Below, in pieces: positions 34,928-43,205 of a stretch of 64,000 nucleotides of DNA (position 1 is the stretch's first letter; each line of letters starts with the position of its first letter). The notes under the pieces are model-generated. The model was not told where the DNA came from. It did no database searches and saw only the letters and a list, made by a program, of their open reading frames with translations. The stretch covers positions 310,001-374,000 of the forward strand of contig JBBEAM010000007.1 of the NCBI GenBank assembly GCA_040882845.1. The letters run 5' to 3'. The position numbers were made by a program, and so were the translations under genes. Source of the stretch: JBBEAM01 sp040882845 (GTDB lineage: Bacteria > Pseudomonadota > Alphaproteobacteria > Kiloniellales > DSM-21159).

Positions 34928-36342
34928 TAAACGCCAACCAGCGCCATCATCCCGGCCTGCTGGTGCTCCAGGATGTGGCAGTGGAACAGCCAGTCGCCGG
35001 GGTTGTCGGCGGTGAAGGCGAGCTCGACGCGCTGCTGCGGGGCGACCAGCAGGGTGTCGTGCCAGATCTCCCGCGTCTCCTCGATGCCGTCCCGGCTGAG
35101 CAGCTTCATGTGGTGGCCGTGCAGGTGCATCGGGTGCTCGAAAGCGGTGTCGTTGACCAGGGTCGCCCGATAGGTCCGGCCGAGCTGCAGGTCGAACAGC
35201 TTGGGATGCTCGTGGTGCGCGGCGGCGACGCCGTTGAGCGCCCAGAACACGCCCTTCTCCATCAGCGCGCGCGGGTCCAGGCTCTCGCCGCCGAGCATCG
35301 CGCCGGTCATCCCGCCCGTCATCCCGCCGGCCATGACGATCGTCAGCGCCTCGGCGGCGGCGAGGTCGAGCGGCGGCAAAGGATTGGCCGGCAGGGCAAG
35401 GGGCGCGTCGAGCGGCGACTCGCGCAGCGGCGCCGCCTCGCTATAGGCGATCTCCAGCAGCTTGTAGGCGGAGCGCGGGTAGTGCGCGTCGTGAACCTCG
35501 AAGCGCTCGCCGGGCTTGCCTTCGAGGTCGACGATCACGTCGGCGCGCATCGCCGGGCCCAGCACGATGCCGCCCTCCGGCGCCGCGTGCGGGCTGCAGG
35601 GCTGGCCGTCGAGGCCGACGATCGTCGGCCTGTGGCCCTGGAACTGCAGGGTGAAGCCGCGGGCGTTGGCGGCGTTGATCAGGCGCAGGCGCACCCGCTC
35701 CCCGGCGCGCACCGGCCAGGCTTCCGGGATAAAACCGTTGAGGGTGACGGTGTTGCCGATCCGCCCGGCGTGGCTGGCGTCGTGGCCGGAGCCGAAGTTC
35801 TGGACGATCTGCGCTTCGTCGTCGAGCCGCCAGTCGTCGAGCAGCCAGGTCTCCTCGCGGTCGACCCGCGGCGGCTCCGCCTCCTCGACGATCAGCGGCC
35901 CGGCGAGACCGCTGTCGACCTGCTTCGAGGAGTTGAAGTGGGGATGATACCAGTAGGTGCCGGCATCCGGCGGCGTGAAGCCGTAGAGGAAGCTCGCGCC
36001 GGGGTCCACCGCGTCCTGGGTCACCCCCGGGACGCCGTCCATGGCGTTGTCCAGCCGGATGCCGTGCCAGTGCAGGCTGGAGCCCTCCTCCAGCGCGTTG
36101 TCCAGCCGGGCGGCGAAGGCCTCGCCTTGGCGCAGCCGCAGCTCCGGGCCGGGCACCCGCCCGCCGTAGCTCCAGACCCTGGTCATGGGATACTTGCTGC
36201 CGACCAGCCGCGCCTCGCCCGGGGCGGCGCGCAGGACCTGCTCCTGCGGGGTTGCGGCAAGGACGCCGCGGGGCAACGCCGGTAGCAGCAGCGGCAGCGC
36301 CGCCGTGCAGGCCAGGCCTTTGAGAAGCTCTCTGCGCCGCAT
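34924..36342 (-). CDS. Multicopper oxidase
   Basis: A 472-residue exported three-domain cupredoxin oxidase. The N-terminus has a twin-arginine-type signal (MRRRELLKGLACTAALPLLLPALPRGVLA). Copper ligands are all present: HWHG (91-94), HPHF (133-136), HPMHLHGHH (403-411) and HCHILEHQQAGM (454-465), giving type 1 ligands Cys455, His460 and Met465. A Met-rich MAGGMTGGMTGAM (~337-349), as in CueO-like copper-tolerance oxidases, may bind Cu(I). It starts 27 nt after the purC stop, so it could be co-transcribed with purC. Copper detoxification or phenol oxidation is the likely role. Confidence 0.87.
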   Translation of the reverse strand: MRRRELLKGLACTAALPLLLPALPRGVLAATPQEQVLRAAPGEARLVGSKYPMTRVWSYGGRVPGPELRLRQGEAFAARLDNALEEGSSLHWHGIRLDNAMDGVPGVTQDAVDPGASFLYGFTPPDAGTYWYHPHFNSSKQVDSGLAGPLIVEEAEPPRVDREETWLLDDWRLDDEAQIVQNFGSGHDASHAGRIGNTVTLNGFIPEAWPVRAGERVRLRLINAANARGFTLQFQGHRPTIVGLDGQPCSPHAAPEGGIVLGPAMRADVIVDLEGKPGERFEVHDAHYPRSAYKLLEIAYSEAAPLRESPLDAPLALPANPLPPLDLAAAEALTIVMAGGMTGGMTGAMLGGESLDPRALMEKGVFWALNGVAAAHHEHPKLFDLQLGRTYRATLVNDTAFEHPMHLHGHHMKLLSRDGIEETREIWHDTLLVAPQQRVELAFTADNPGDWLFHCHILEHQQAGMMALVGVY

Positions 36343-36368
36343 GTCCTTAGCTTTCAGCCGCGTTGGCC

Positions 36369-37133
36369 CTACTGCATCACCTTCGGGCCCTTGATGTCGA
36401 TCGGTCCGGCCTCGGGCAGCACGCCGAGCCGGCGGGCGACCTCCTGATAGGCCTCCTCGATCTGGCCCAGATCGCGGCGGAAGCGGTCCTTGTCCATCTT
36501 CTCGTTGGTCTCGCTGTCCCACAGGCGGCAGGAGTCCGGGCTGATCTCGTCGGCCAGCACGATCCGCATGTCGTCGTCCTCCCACAGCCGGCCGAACTCG
36601 ATCTTGAAATCGATCAGCTTCATGTTCGCGCCGAGGAACAGGCCGATCAGGAAGTCGTTGATGCGCAGCGCGTACTGCAGCATCTCGTCGAGGTCCTGGG
36701 GCGCGGCCCAGCCGAAGGCGGTGATGTGCTCCTCGGTGACCAGCGGGTCGTTCAGCTCGTCGTTCTTCAGGTAGTATTCGACGATCGAGCGCGGCAGGGC
36801 GGTGCCCTCCTCGACGCCGAAGCGGGCACAGAAGGAGCCGGCGGCGACGTTGCGCACCACCACCTCGAGTGGAATGATCTCGACCTCGCGCACCAGCTGC
36901 TCGCGCATGTTGAGGCGGCGCACGAAGTGGGTCGGAATGCCGATCTCCGCCAGGCGCAGCATCAGATACTCGCTGATCCGGTTGTTCAGCACGCCCTTGC
37001 CGGTGATCGTGCCCTTCTTCTGGTTGTTGAAGGCGGTGGCGTCGTCCTTGAAGTACTGCACCACGGTGCCCGGTTCCGGACCCTCGTAGAGAACCTTCGC
37101 CTTGCCCTCGTAGATCCGTCTGCGTCGCGTCAT
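36369..37133 (-). CDS. purC: Phosphoribosylaminoimidazole-succinocarboxamide synthase
   Basis: A 254-residue SAICAR synthetase that joins aspartate to CAIR with ATP. Signatures are RRRIYEGKAKVLYEG, QYFKDDATAFNNQKKGTI, IPLEVVVRNVAAGSFCARFGVEEG and LIDFKIEFGRLWEDDDMRIVLADEISPDSCRLWD. The ATG at 37133 is chosen because the frame extends upstream without similarity. A promoter (37214-37242) lies about 80 nt upstream. Its expected partner purS lies 3 kb downstream beyond an oxidase gene and a foreign-looking operon. Confidence 0.95.
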   Translation of the reverse strand: MTRRRRIYEGKAKVLYEGPEPGTVVQYFKDDATAFNNQKKGTITGKGVLNNRISEYLMLRLAEIGIPTHFVRRLNMREQLVREVEIIPLEVVVRNVAAGSFCARFGVEEGTALPRSIVEYYLKNDELNDPLVTEEHITAFGWAAPQDLDEMLQYALRINDFLIGLFLGANMKLIDFKIEFGRLWEDDDMRIVLADEISPDSCRLWDSETNEKMDKDRFRRDLGQIEEAYQEVARRLGVLPEAGPIDIKGPKVMQ

Positions 37134-37213
37134 GGAGCTTGTCCGGCTATTGGCGCTGGCCCCGCGCGAAGGCAGGGCGGTCACTGCGCCGTTTTCAGGG
37201 AACTGCTCGGCAG

Positions 37214-37242
37214 TCTATAGCAGGGCGCCTGCGGCGAGACAA
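37214..37242 (-). promoter_or_regulatory. purC promoter
   Basis: On the minus strand TTGTCT (37242-37237), a 17-nt spacer and TATAGA (37219-37214), a near-consensus -10, precede purC by about 80 nt. The leader is long enough for further regulation but I see no PurR-type box. Confidence 0.65.
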
Positions 37243-37254
37243 TACGAGGCTGTG

Positions 37255-38217
37255 TTACCGCCCCCAGGCAGCGAGGCGGCGGCGAAGCGCCGCATAGTCG
37301 ACGCGGTAGCGGGGAAACAGCGCGGCGAGCGCTGCCGTGAGCCCGACCGTCAGGCGTTCGCGCAGCGTCAGTCCGTCCTGCCAGCGCGCCTGCTCGGCGA
37401 AGACCTTCGTGGTCGGCCGCGAGGAGGTGGCGACCACCACGCGTTCGCCGAGGATCGTCGGATGGGTCAGATGTTCCGAGTAGGAGATCCCCAGAAACTC
37501 GCTGATCCGGCGCATTTCGTCCTGCGTATCGGCGACCATGTCCTCGTAGAGCACGACGTGGACGCGGGGGTCCCTCAGGTGGCGCAGCTGGGCCCGGACG
37601 ACCCGCAGGCTGTCCAGGGTCTCGCACACGATCTGCGCGATCGTCAGACGATGCTTCTGTTTCCTGCGGTCGTTGAGGATGGCGCGGATGGACATCAAGG
37701 GATCGCGCAGCAGCAGCAGAACCCGCGGCTCCGCGAAGAGGGAAAACCACAAGGCCAGAATGCGGTCCGTCGCGCCGCCGACTTCCTTGGCGCACCAGCC
37801 CTCGGGCCGCGGCGCGGGCGGCAAGACGGACTCCAGGGCATGCAGCACGTCGCTTTGGATCAGCGCCTTGAGGCCGGGAGAATCGCTGCGCAGAGCGTGC
37901 TGCCGCCACTTGGCCCGATAGTCCTCGAGGGAGAGCCTCTCGCTCTCTATCGTGGGGATCCGCGACCGGCTGAAATAATAGTCGGCGTCGTCGGCCTGCC
38001 CCCATTTGCGCTTTACGAAGTACTTGAGCTTGATCTCCGTCGGATAGACGAACAGTTCGCTGGCGCTGTCGAGCAGGTTCTGCAACAGCGTCGTGCCGCT
38101 CTTGCGCGGACCATAGATCAGCACGGCCTTTTCCAGCCAGGAAACCCCTGGCGTGGCGGCTGTCGCTTGCCTCAGGTCAGCAGACGGCGGCGCAAGGCCG
38201 GAACTGTCCGAACTCAT
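37255..38217 (-). CDS. Sulfotransferase family protein
   Basis: A 320-residue PAPS-dependent sulfotransferase-like protein. The 5'-phosphosulfate loop is IYGPRKSGTTLLQNLLD (34-50), with Lys39 the expected catalytic lysine; LLLLRDPLMSIRAILNDR is the 3'-phosphate-binding motif. No transmembrane segment or signal is evident, so it acts in the cytoplasm. It is divergent from the genes at 38416 and lies away from two further sulfotransferase genes at 49.4 and 51.9 kb. Acceptor unknown; glycan, lipid and small-molecule acceptors all occur in the superfamily. Confidence 0.8.
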   Translation of the reverse strand: MSSDSSGLAPPSADLRQATAATPGVSWLEKAVLIYGPRKSGTTLLQNLLDSASELFVYPTEIKLKYFVKRKWGQADDADYYFSRSRIPTIESERLSLEDYRAKWRQHALRSDSPGLKALIQSDVLHALESVLPPAPRPEGWCAKEVGGATDRILALWFSLFAEPRVLLLLRDPLMSIRAILNDRRKQKHRLTIAQIVCETLDSLRVVRAQLRHLRDPRVHVVLYEDMVADTQDEMRRISEFLGISYSEHLTHPTILGERVVVATSSRPTTKVFAEQARWQDGLTLRERLTVGLTAALAALFPRYRVDYAALRRRLAAWGR

Positions 38218-38415
38218 GAGTGCGAATTGCCTGCGATGTGAATGAATCTCAACCGGCGATTAAATCAGTAGTACCCAAAGAAGGAAATTTTTCAAGCGCT
38301 TGCTTGGGGCTTCTGCGACAGGCTTAGCGCGGCGATTTCACTGGCGTTGCGCGGCGCAGGCTGGCAGGTAGGGGCGGTCTTCGTCCTCGCTTCCTGGCCT
38401 TCCGCCTTGGCGCTC

Positions 38416-38670
38416 ATGCAGAAGTTCCTCGTCCTCTTCGCCGCGCTGCTGCTCGCCGCCGCCGCCGCGACCTATGCGCGCTATGAAAGCTTCGATCCCT
38501 GCGTCTGGATAGAGCAGGATCTGGCGGCGGAGAACGGTCTGCCCCGGCTGGTCGTGCGGGCGCGCATCCAGGCCGAGTTCCTGCTCCGCGGCATCGCCGA
38601 TCCGGACGCCGCGGACTGCCTGCTCGCCTGGTGGGACTTCCGGGCCGACGGCCTGCAGGCCAAGCCTTAG
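38416..38670 (+). CDS. Small secreted or membrane-anchored protein
   Basis: An 84-residue protein that begins MQKFLVLFAALLLAAAAATYARYE, a signal peptide or N-terminal anchor, followed by SFDPCVWIEQDLAAENGLPRLVVRARIQAEFLLRGIADPDAADCLLAWWDF with two cysteines that could pair. The start ATG at 38416 is preferred to one at 38347, which would hide the signal. The FAD oxidoreductase gene follows after 11 nt, suggesting one transcript. No known family recognised. Confidence 0.6.
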   Translation: MQKFLVLFAALLLAAAAATYARYESFDPCVWIEQDLAAENGLPRLVVRARIQAEFLLRGIADPDAADCLLAWWDFRADGLQAKP

Positions 38671-38681
38671 GAAGGGCCCCC

Positions 38682-39974
38682 ATGCCCGCTGACTTCATCG
38701 ACAGCTACTACAGCCGCAGCTTGAGCGCCGCCGAAGCGGCGCCCTATCCGGCGCTGCGCGGCGTGGTCGAGGCCGAGGTCTGCGTGGTTGGCGGCGGCAT
38801 GGCCGGGCTGGCGACGGCGCTGGGGCTGGCCGAGCGCGGCGTCTCCGTGGTTCTGCTGGAGAGCCAGCGCCTCGGCTGGGGCGCCTCGGGACGCAACGGC
38901 GGCTTTGTCTCGCCGGGCTATGCCACCAGCAGCGAGAGATTGATCGGCCAGGTCGGCGAGGCCGGGGCCTGCGAGCTCTACCGCCTGACCCAGGACGCCT
39001 ATGACCTGATCCGTGCGCGCATCGCGCGCTACGAGATCGGCTGCGGCCCGGTCGAGGGGCTGATCCGGCTGTCCTGGTTCGGCGCCGAGAAGGCCTTCAA
39101 GGAGGAAGCCGCCTTCATGGCCGAGCACACCGGCGAGGTTTTCGAATACTGGCCGGAAGACAAGGTCGCCGCGCACTACGCCTCGCCGCGCTACCGCGAC
39201 GGCCTGTTCCAGCCCAAGGCGATGCACCTCAACTCCCTCAAGCTCTGCCTTGGCACCGCGCGCGCCGCGGTGGGGCAAGGTGCCCGGATCTTCGAGGACT
39301 CAGCCGTAATCTGCCTGGAGAAGCGCGGCGAAGGGCGGCGGGTGGTGACCGCCGCCGGCCGGGTCGACTGCGACCAAGTGGTGCTCTGCGGCTCGGCCTA
39401 TCTCGGCGGCCTGGACAAGCGGGTCGAGCGCGCCACCCTGCCGGTCTACACCTTCGTCATGCTGACCGAGCCGCTCGGCAAGCGCCTGGCGAGCGCCATC
39501 CGCGCGCCCTACGGCGTGCACGACGACCGCTTCGCGCTGGACTACTACCGGCCGCTGCCGGACACGCGGCTGCTCTGGGGCGGGCGGATTTCCATGCTGC
39601 CGCCGCCGCGCGATCTCAAGGCCGCGATGCTCGGCGACCTGCTCAAGGTCTACCCACAGCTCGCGGGGGTCGAAGCCGAGGTCGCCTGGTCCGGCACCAT
39701 GGCCTACGCCACCCACAAGATGCCGCAGATCGGCGAGATCGAGCCGGGACTCTGGGTCTGCTCGGCCTTCGGCGGCCACGGCATGTGCGCCACCACGGCG
39801 GGCGGTGAGATTATCGCCAAGGCGATCGCCGAGGGCGACGAGACCTACCGGCTGTTCGCGCCCTTCGGGCTCGACTACGCCGGCGGCATCCTGCGCCCGG
39901 CGCTGGTTCAGGGCGCCTATTGGTACTACGAACTGAGGGACTGGCTGAAGTCGCCGAGATCTAAATCTTCGTAG
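38682..39974 (+). CDS. FAD-dependent oxidoreductase (PuuB/OrdL-like)
   Basis: A 430-residue DAO-type flavoprotein. The FAD-binding beta-alpha-beta is EVCVVGGGMAGLATALGLAERGVSVVLLE (32-60), followed by LGWGASGRNGGFVSPGY, a stretch characteristic of gamma-glutamylputrescine oxidase and related amine oxidases; the C-terminal GLWVCSAFGGHGMCATTAGGEIIA completes the flavin site. It oxidises an amine such as gamma-glutamylputrescine to an aldehyde. Putrescine breakdown would give succinate semialdehyde for a GabD-type enzyme, but the two genes are 36 kb apart. Its end overlaps the convergent NRDE gene by 49 nt. Confidence 0.78.
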   Translation: MPADFIDSYYSRSLSAAEAAPYPALRGVVEAEVCVVGGGMAGLATALGLAERGVSVVLLESQRLGWGASGRNGGFVSPGYATSSERLIGQVGEAGACELYRLTQDAYDLIRARIARYEIGCGPVEGLIRLSWFGAEKAFKEEAAFMAEHTGEVFEYWPEDKVAAHYASPRYRDGLFQPKAMHLNSLKLCLGTARAAVGQGARIFEDSAVICLEKRGEGRRVVTAAGRVDCDQVVLCGSAYLGGLDKRVERATLPVYTFVMLTEPLGKRLASAIRAPYGVHDDRFALDYYRPLPDTRLLWGGRISMLPPPRDLKAAMLGDLLKVYPQLAGVEAEVAWSGTMAYATHKMPQIGEIEPGLWVCSAFGGHGMCATTAGGEIIAKAIAEGDETYRLFAPFGLDYAGGILRPALVQGAYWYYELRDWLKSPRSKSS

Positions 39975-40705
39975 CCTACCTTGTCCGGCCGGCCGGGGGC
40001 GAAGCGCCAGACCGGCGGGCGGGTTTCGGCCGCGGGGGCGGGCAGGGCGATCAGGCTGGAACTGACGGTCTCGAAGCCGCTGTCGTAGACCACGGTCATC
40101 GCCGAAGCGGGCTCGCCCTTGGCGATCTCCCGGCTGGCCAGCAACTCCTGCCAGGCCAGCCAGTCGCCGCCGTCCACATCGGGGAGCGGCGCGGCGCGGA
40201 AGCGCGGCAGATAGCGGGCGATGCGCGGGCTCTCGGGGGCGTTCAGATCGCGCGCCGTCAGCATCGACAGGCCCGCGGGGATCGCCCGGGTCTCGATCCG
40301 GTCGCTTGGGCCGCCGCCGTTCTTGATCCAGAAGGCGTCGCGGCTGTCGGCGATCACCAGGTTGAAGGAGCGGTAGGCCGCCGGCTCAAGCGCCGTCAGC
40401 GCGGCGGCCGCCTCGGCGGCGTCGGCATGATCCAGGGCTTCCAGCACCAATTCGCCGCGCGAGCGCTTGTCCGCCGCCGGGCCAAGACTGCCATAGCGGT
40501 TGAGCACGCAGGCCAGCACCCCGTGATCGTTGACTCCGAGCCAGGAGCCGCCGGCCAGCACGTCGAGCCCGGCGGTCATCTCCGGCCGGTCCGGCCAGTG
40601 CCGGGCCGGGGCCTTCCAGGGCCGGTCCTTCATCTCGTCGCGGTTGCCGGCGAAGATCACCGGCCAAGCGGACTCGGGGGCGCGGTGGATGACGATGCTG
40701 CACAT
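39926..40705 (-). CDS. NRDE family protein (TANGO2-like)
   Basis: A 259-residue protein of the NRDE/TANGO2 family, named from the motif AGNRDEM at about residues 19-25. It starts MCSIVIHRAPES, with the conserved Cys2 that suggests an N-terminal nucleophile fold, and has GGSWLGVNDHGVLACVLNRYG and SFNLVIADSRDAFWI. Human TANGO2 has been linked to haem or lipid handling; bacterial function is unknown. The ATG at 40705 is chosen because Cys2 follows it directly; the frame extends to 40771. The 3' end overlaps the oxidoreductase gene. Confidence 0.78.
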   Translation of the reverse strand: MCSIVIHRAPESAWPVIFAGNRDEMKDRPWKAPARHWPDRPEMTAGLDVLAGGSWLGVNDHGVLACVLNRYGSLGPAADKRSRGELVLEALDHADAAEAAAALTALEPAAYRSFNLVIADSRDAFWIKNGGGPSDRIETRAIPAGLSMLTARDLNAPESPRIARYLPRFRAAPLPDVDGGDWLAWQELLASREIAKGEPASAMTVVYDSGFETVSSSLIALPAPAAETRPPVWRFAPGRPDKVGYEDLDLGDFSQSLSS

Positions 40706-40808
40706 GCCGTTTTGCCCGTTAGATCGCTTCACCTGTCCAGGCGGAGCGGTTATAACGTGCGCAAATAGCACCCCGGATCACCGCAAGGCAACGAGGAGAG
40801 CCGCGCCG

Positions 40809-41126
40809 ATGTCATTCAAGAAACGCGAGGACGCCTTCGAGAACAAGTACGCCCGCGACGAGGAATTGCGCTTCAAGGTCGATATCCGCCGCGACAAGCT
40901 GATCGGCATCTGGGCCGCCGAGATGCTCAGCCTCAAGGGCGCCGACGCCGACGCCTACGCCAAGGCGGTGATCTCCGCCGACTTCGAGGAGCCGGGCGAG
41001 GACGACGTGGTGCGCAAGATCATGGCCGACTTCCAGGAAAAGAACATCGACATCTCCGAGCACCGCCTGCGCAAGAAAATGGAAGAACTGCTCGAGATCG
41101 CCAAGCAGCAGGTGATGAAGGAGTAG
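40809..41126 (+). CDS. F1-ATPase zeta inhibitor (DUF1476)
   Basis: A 105-residue protein: MSFKKREDAFENKYARDEELRFKVDIRRDKLIGIWAAEMLSLKG and DIRRD-type core, DVVRKIMADFQEKNIDISEHRLRKKMEELLEIA. This is the alphaproteobacterial zeta subunit, shown in Paracoccus to block reverse rotation of the F1-ATPase through its N-terminal helix. It is small, charged and cytoplasmic. It often lies beside purC or purB in this class, and here sits between purC and purB with two caspase-like genes inserted. Confidence 0.9.
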   Translation: MSFKKREDAFENKYARDEELRFKVDIRRDKLIGIWAAEMLSLKGADADAYAKAVISADFEEPGEDDVVRKIMADFQEKNIDISEHRLRKKMEELLEIAKQQVMKE

Positions 41127-41196
41127 CCTCCAGGGGTCGATCTGGCGGAAGTTTCGCGCTAAATTTCTGGGGATTCCGGCTGGTTGGGGGAATGAA

Positions 41197-43095
41197 ATGT
41201 CCAGATGCGCCGCGTTCGTTTGTCTTTTAGCGTTCGCCCTTATCCTTTCTGCGGCCGCGCCGGCTGAGGCCGCCGAAACCGACAGCGCCGTCTACGTCGA
41301 GCTCAAGGACGCGGCCGGGGGCATGGCGAGCGAGCGCTGGAAGCTCTATGGCGCCAGCCATGCCCTGGTCATCGGCATCGACGAGTACAGCGCCGGCTGG
41401 CCGCGCCTCTCCAACGCCGTCAAGGATGCCGAAAGCGTCGCTGCCGAGCTCGAGGCGCGCGGTTTCGCGGTCACCCTGCTGCTGAATTCCACGGGTGACC
41501 AACTGCGCAGTGAACTGCGCAATTTCTTCGCCTTCAAGGGCGCTGATCCCGAGGCCCGCCTCTTCGTCTGGTTCGCCGGTCATGGCTATACCGAGTTCGG
41601 CGAGGGTTATCTGGTGCCCGCCGACGCGCCCGATCCCAGCGAGCCGGCCTTCCGCGCCGTGGCGCTGCACATGGGCGATGTCGGCTCGATGGTCCGCATC
41701 GCCCGCTCCAAGCACGTCTATGCGGTGTTCGACTCCTGCTTCGCAGGCACCATCTTCAACGCCAGCCGGGCCCGCCCTCCGGCGGCGATCACCCGGGCGG
41801 TGAGCGAACCGGTGCGCCAGTTTCTGACCTCCGGCGACGCCGACCAGGAGGTCTCCGACGACGGCAGCTTCCGCCAGCTTTTCCTGAAGGCGCTCAACGG
41901 CGACGAGGATGCCGACGCCAACGACGACGGCTACCTGACCGGCACCGAGCTCAGCCTTTATCTCGAGGACCGGGTGATCAACCTGACCAACGCGCTGCAG
42001 ACGCCGCGCAGCGGCAAGCTGCGCGACCAGCGCTTCGACCAGGGCGACTTCGTCTTCCTGCTGCCGCAGCCGGAGGAGGTCCAGGTGGCTTCCGCGAATC
42101 CGGAGCCCGAAGCCGCAGCGGGCACTCGCGCGCTGCCCTCCATGGACCGGGATCTCGCGGTCGAGCTCGCCTTCTGGGATTCGATCAAGTCCAGCGACAG
42201 CATCGCCGACTACCAGGCCTACCTGGGGAGCTATCCCGAGGGGCAGTTCGCGCCGCTCGCTGTAGCGCGCATCGCCGAGCTGGAGGCGCGGGTGGCGCGG
42301 CTCGAAGCGGAGCAGGCCCGGCTGGAGGAGGAAGCGCGCCAGCGCGCCGAGGAGGAAGAACGCCGCCGGGCCGAGGAGGAAGCGCGGCGCCAGGCGGAAG
42401 CCGAGGTGCGCCGGCAGGAAGAGGCGGAACGCGCGACGCAGCTCGCGGCGCTGCCCAAGCCGCCAGAGATCGATCCAGCCGAGCAGGCGGAGCTGGCGCT
42501 CAACCTCAACCGCAACGACCGCAGGGAGCTGCAGGCGGCGCTGACCGCGCTGGGCTTCGATACAAACGGCGTCGACGGCTTCTTCGGGCCGGGGACCCGC
42601 GCGGCAATCCAGGGTTATCAGGGCGCCAAGGGAGCGGAGCGGACCGGCTACCTCACGGCCAGCCTCGCCAGCAGCATCGTCGCCGAGGCGCCGAAGCCGG
42701 AGCCGGCTCCGCAGCCGGTACAGCAGGCCGCACCGCAGCCGGCCCAGACCCAGACTGCAGCCCTGCCGCCGGAGCCGGCGGTCTCCGAAGCTGAGATCAA
42801 CGGCTACATCGACTCCAACGAGAGCGCGCTTCGCTCAGCGCTGGAAAACTACAACGACCAGCATCGCATTATCCTGCGCCATAGCGGCAGCTCGACCCTC
42901 TCGCGCACCAATTTCCTCGCCTGGCGTGTGGTGGAGATTTCCGGCAGCGAAGCTGTGGTCGGGGTCTCTTATCAACATCGGGCCGGCAACGCCTCAGGCG
43001 GCGGAACTCAGAGGTTCCTGATGAAATGGACCGGCTCGGCCCTCGAATTCATCGGCTACGAGAAGGATCGAGAGATGCGCCGCACCGGCGGCTGA
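41197..43095 (+). CDS. Secreted caspase-like protein with peptidoglycan-binding domain (copy 1)
   Basis: A 632-residue exported protein with four parts: signal peptide (1-26); caspase-like C14 domain (~50-290) with catalytic His129 in WFAGHGYTEFGEGYLVPADAP and Cys181 in VFDSCFAG; Glu/Arg-rich coiled coil (~357-415); peptidoglycan-binding domain (~436-495, DRRELQAALTALGFDTNGVDGFFGPGTRAAI); and a C-terminal ~100-residue domain I do not recognise. DANDDGYLTGTE (240-251) fits the 12-residue EF-hand loop, so calcium may be bound. A paralogue follows after 110 nt. Both dyad residues are intact, so proteolysis is plausible; substrate unknown. Confidence 0.85.
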   Translation: MSRCAAFVCLLAFALILSAAAPAEAAETDSAVYVELKDAAGGMASERWKLYGASHALVIGIDEYSAGWPRLSNAVKDAESVAAELEARGFAVTLLLNSTGDQLRSELRNFFAFKGADPEARLFVWFAGHGYTEFGEGYLVPADAPDPSEPAFRAVALHMGDVGSMVRIARSKHVYAVFDSCFAGTIFNASRARPPAAITRAVSEPVRQFLTSGDADQEVSDDGSFRQLFLKALNGDEDADANDDGYLTGTELSLYLEDRVINLTNALQTPRSGKLRDQRFDQGDFVFLLPQPEEVQVASANPEPEAAAGTRALPSMDRDLAVELAFWDSIKSSDSIADYQAYLGSYPEGQFAPLAVARIAELEARVARLEAEQARLEEEARQRAEEEERRRAEEEARRQAEAEVRRQEEAERATQLAALPKPPEIDPAEQAELALNLNRNDRRELQAALTALGFDTNGVDGFFGPGTRAAIQGYQGAKGAERTGYLTASLASSIVAEAPKPEPAPQPVQQAAPQPAQTQTAALPPEPAVSEAEINGYIDSNESALRSALENYNDQHRIILRHSGSSTLSRTNFLAWRVVEISGSEAVVGVSYQHRAGNASGGGTQRFLMKWTGSALEFIGYEKDREMRRTGG

Positions 43096-43205
43096 TCCTG
43101 CCTGTGAGGCGAGCGGCGCTGCCCCGATTTCTCCCTGGGGGCTGTGGAAAAAACAGGCGATATGCTCTATGCTTCCGTCGCTTAGCATTGGCGCGAGAGT
43201 GGGGC

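Noticed and set aside
38293..38302. Palindrome CAAGCGCTTG between the sulfotransferase and small secreted protein genes
   Set aside because: A single 10-bp palindrome with no promoter context; may be chance.
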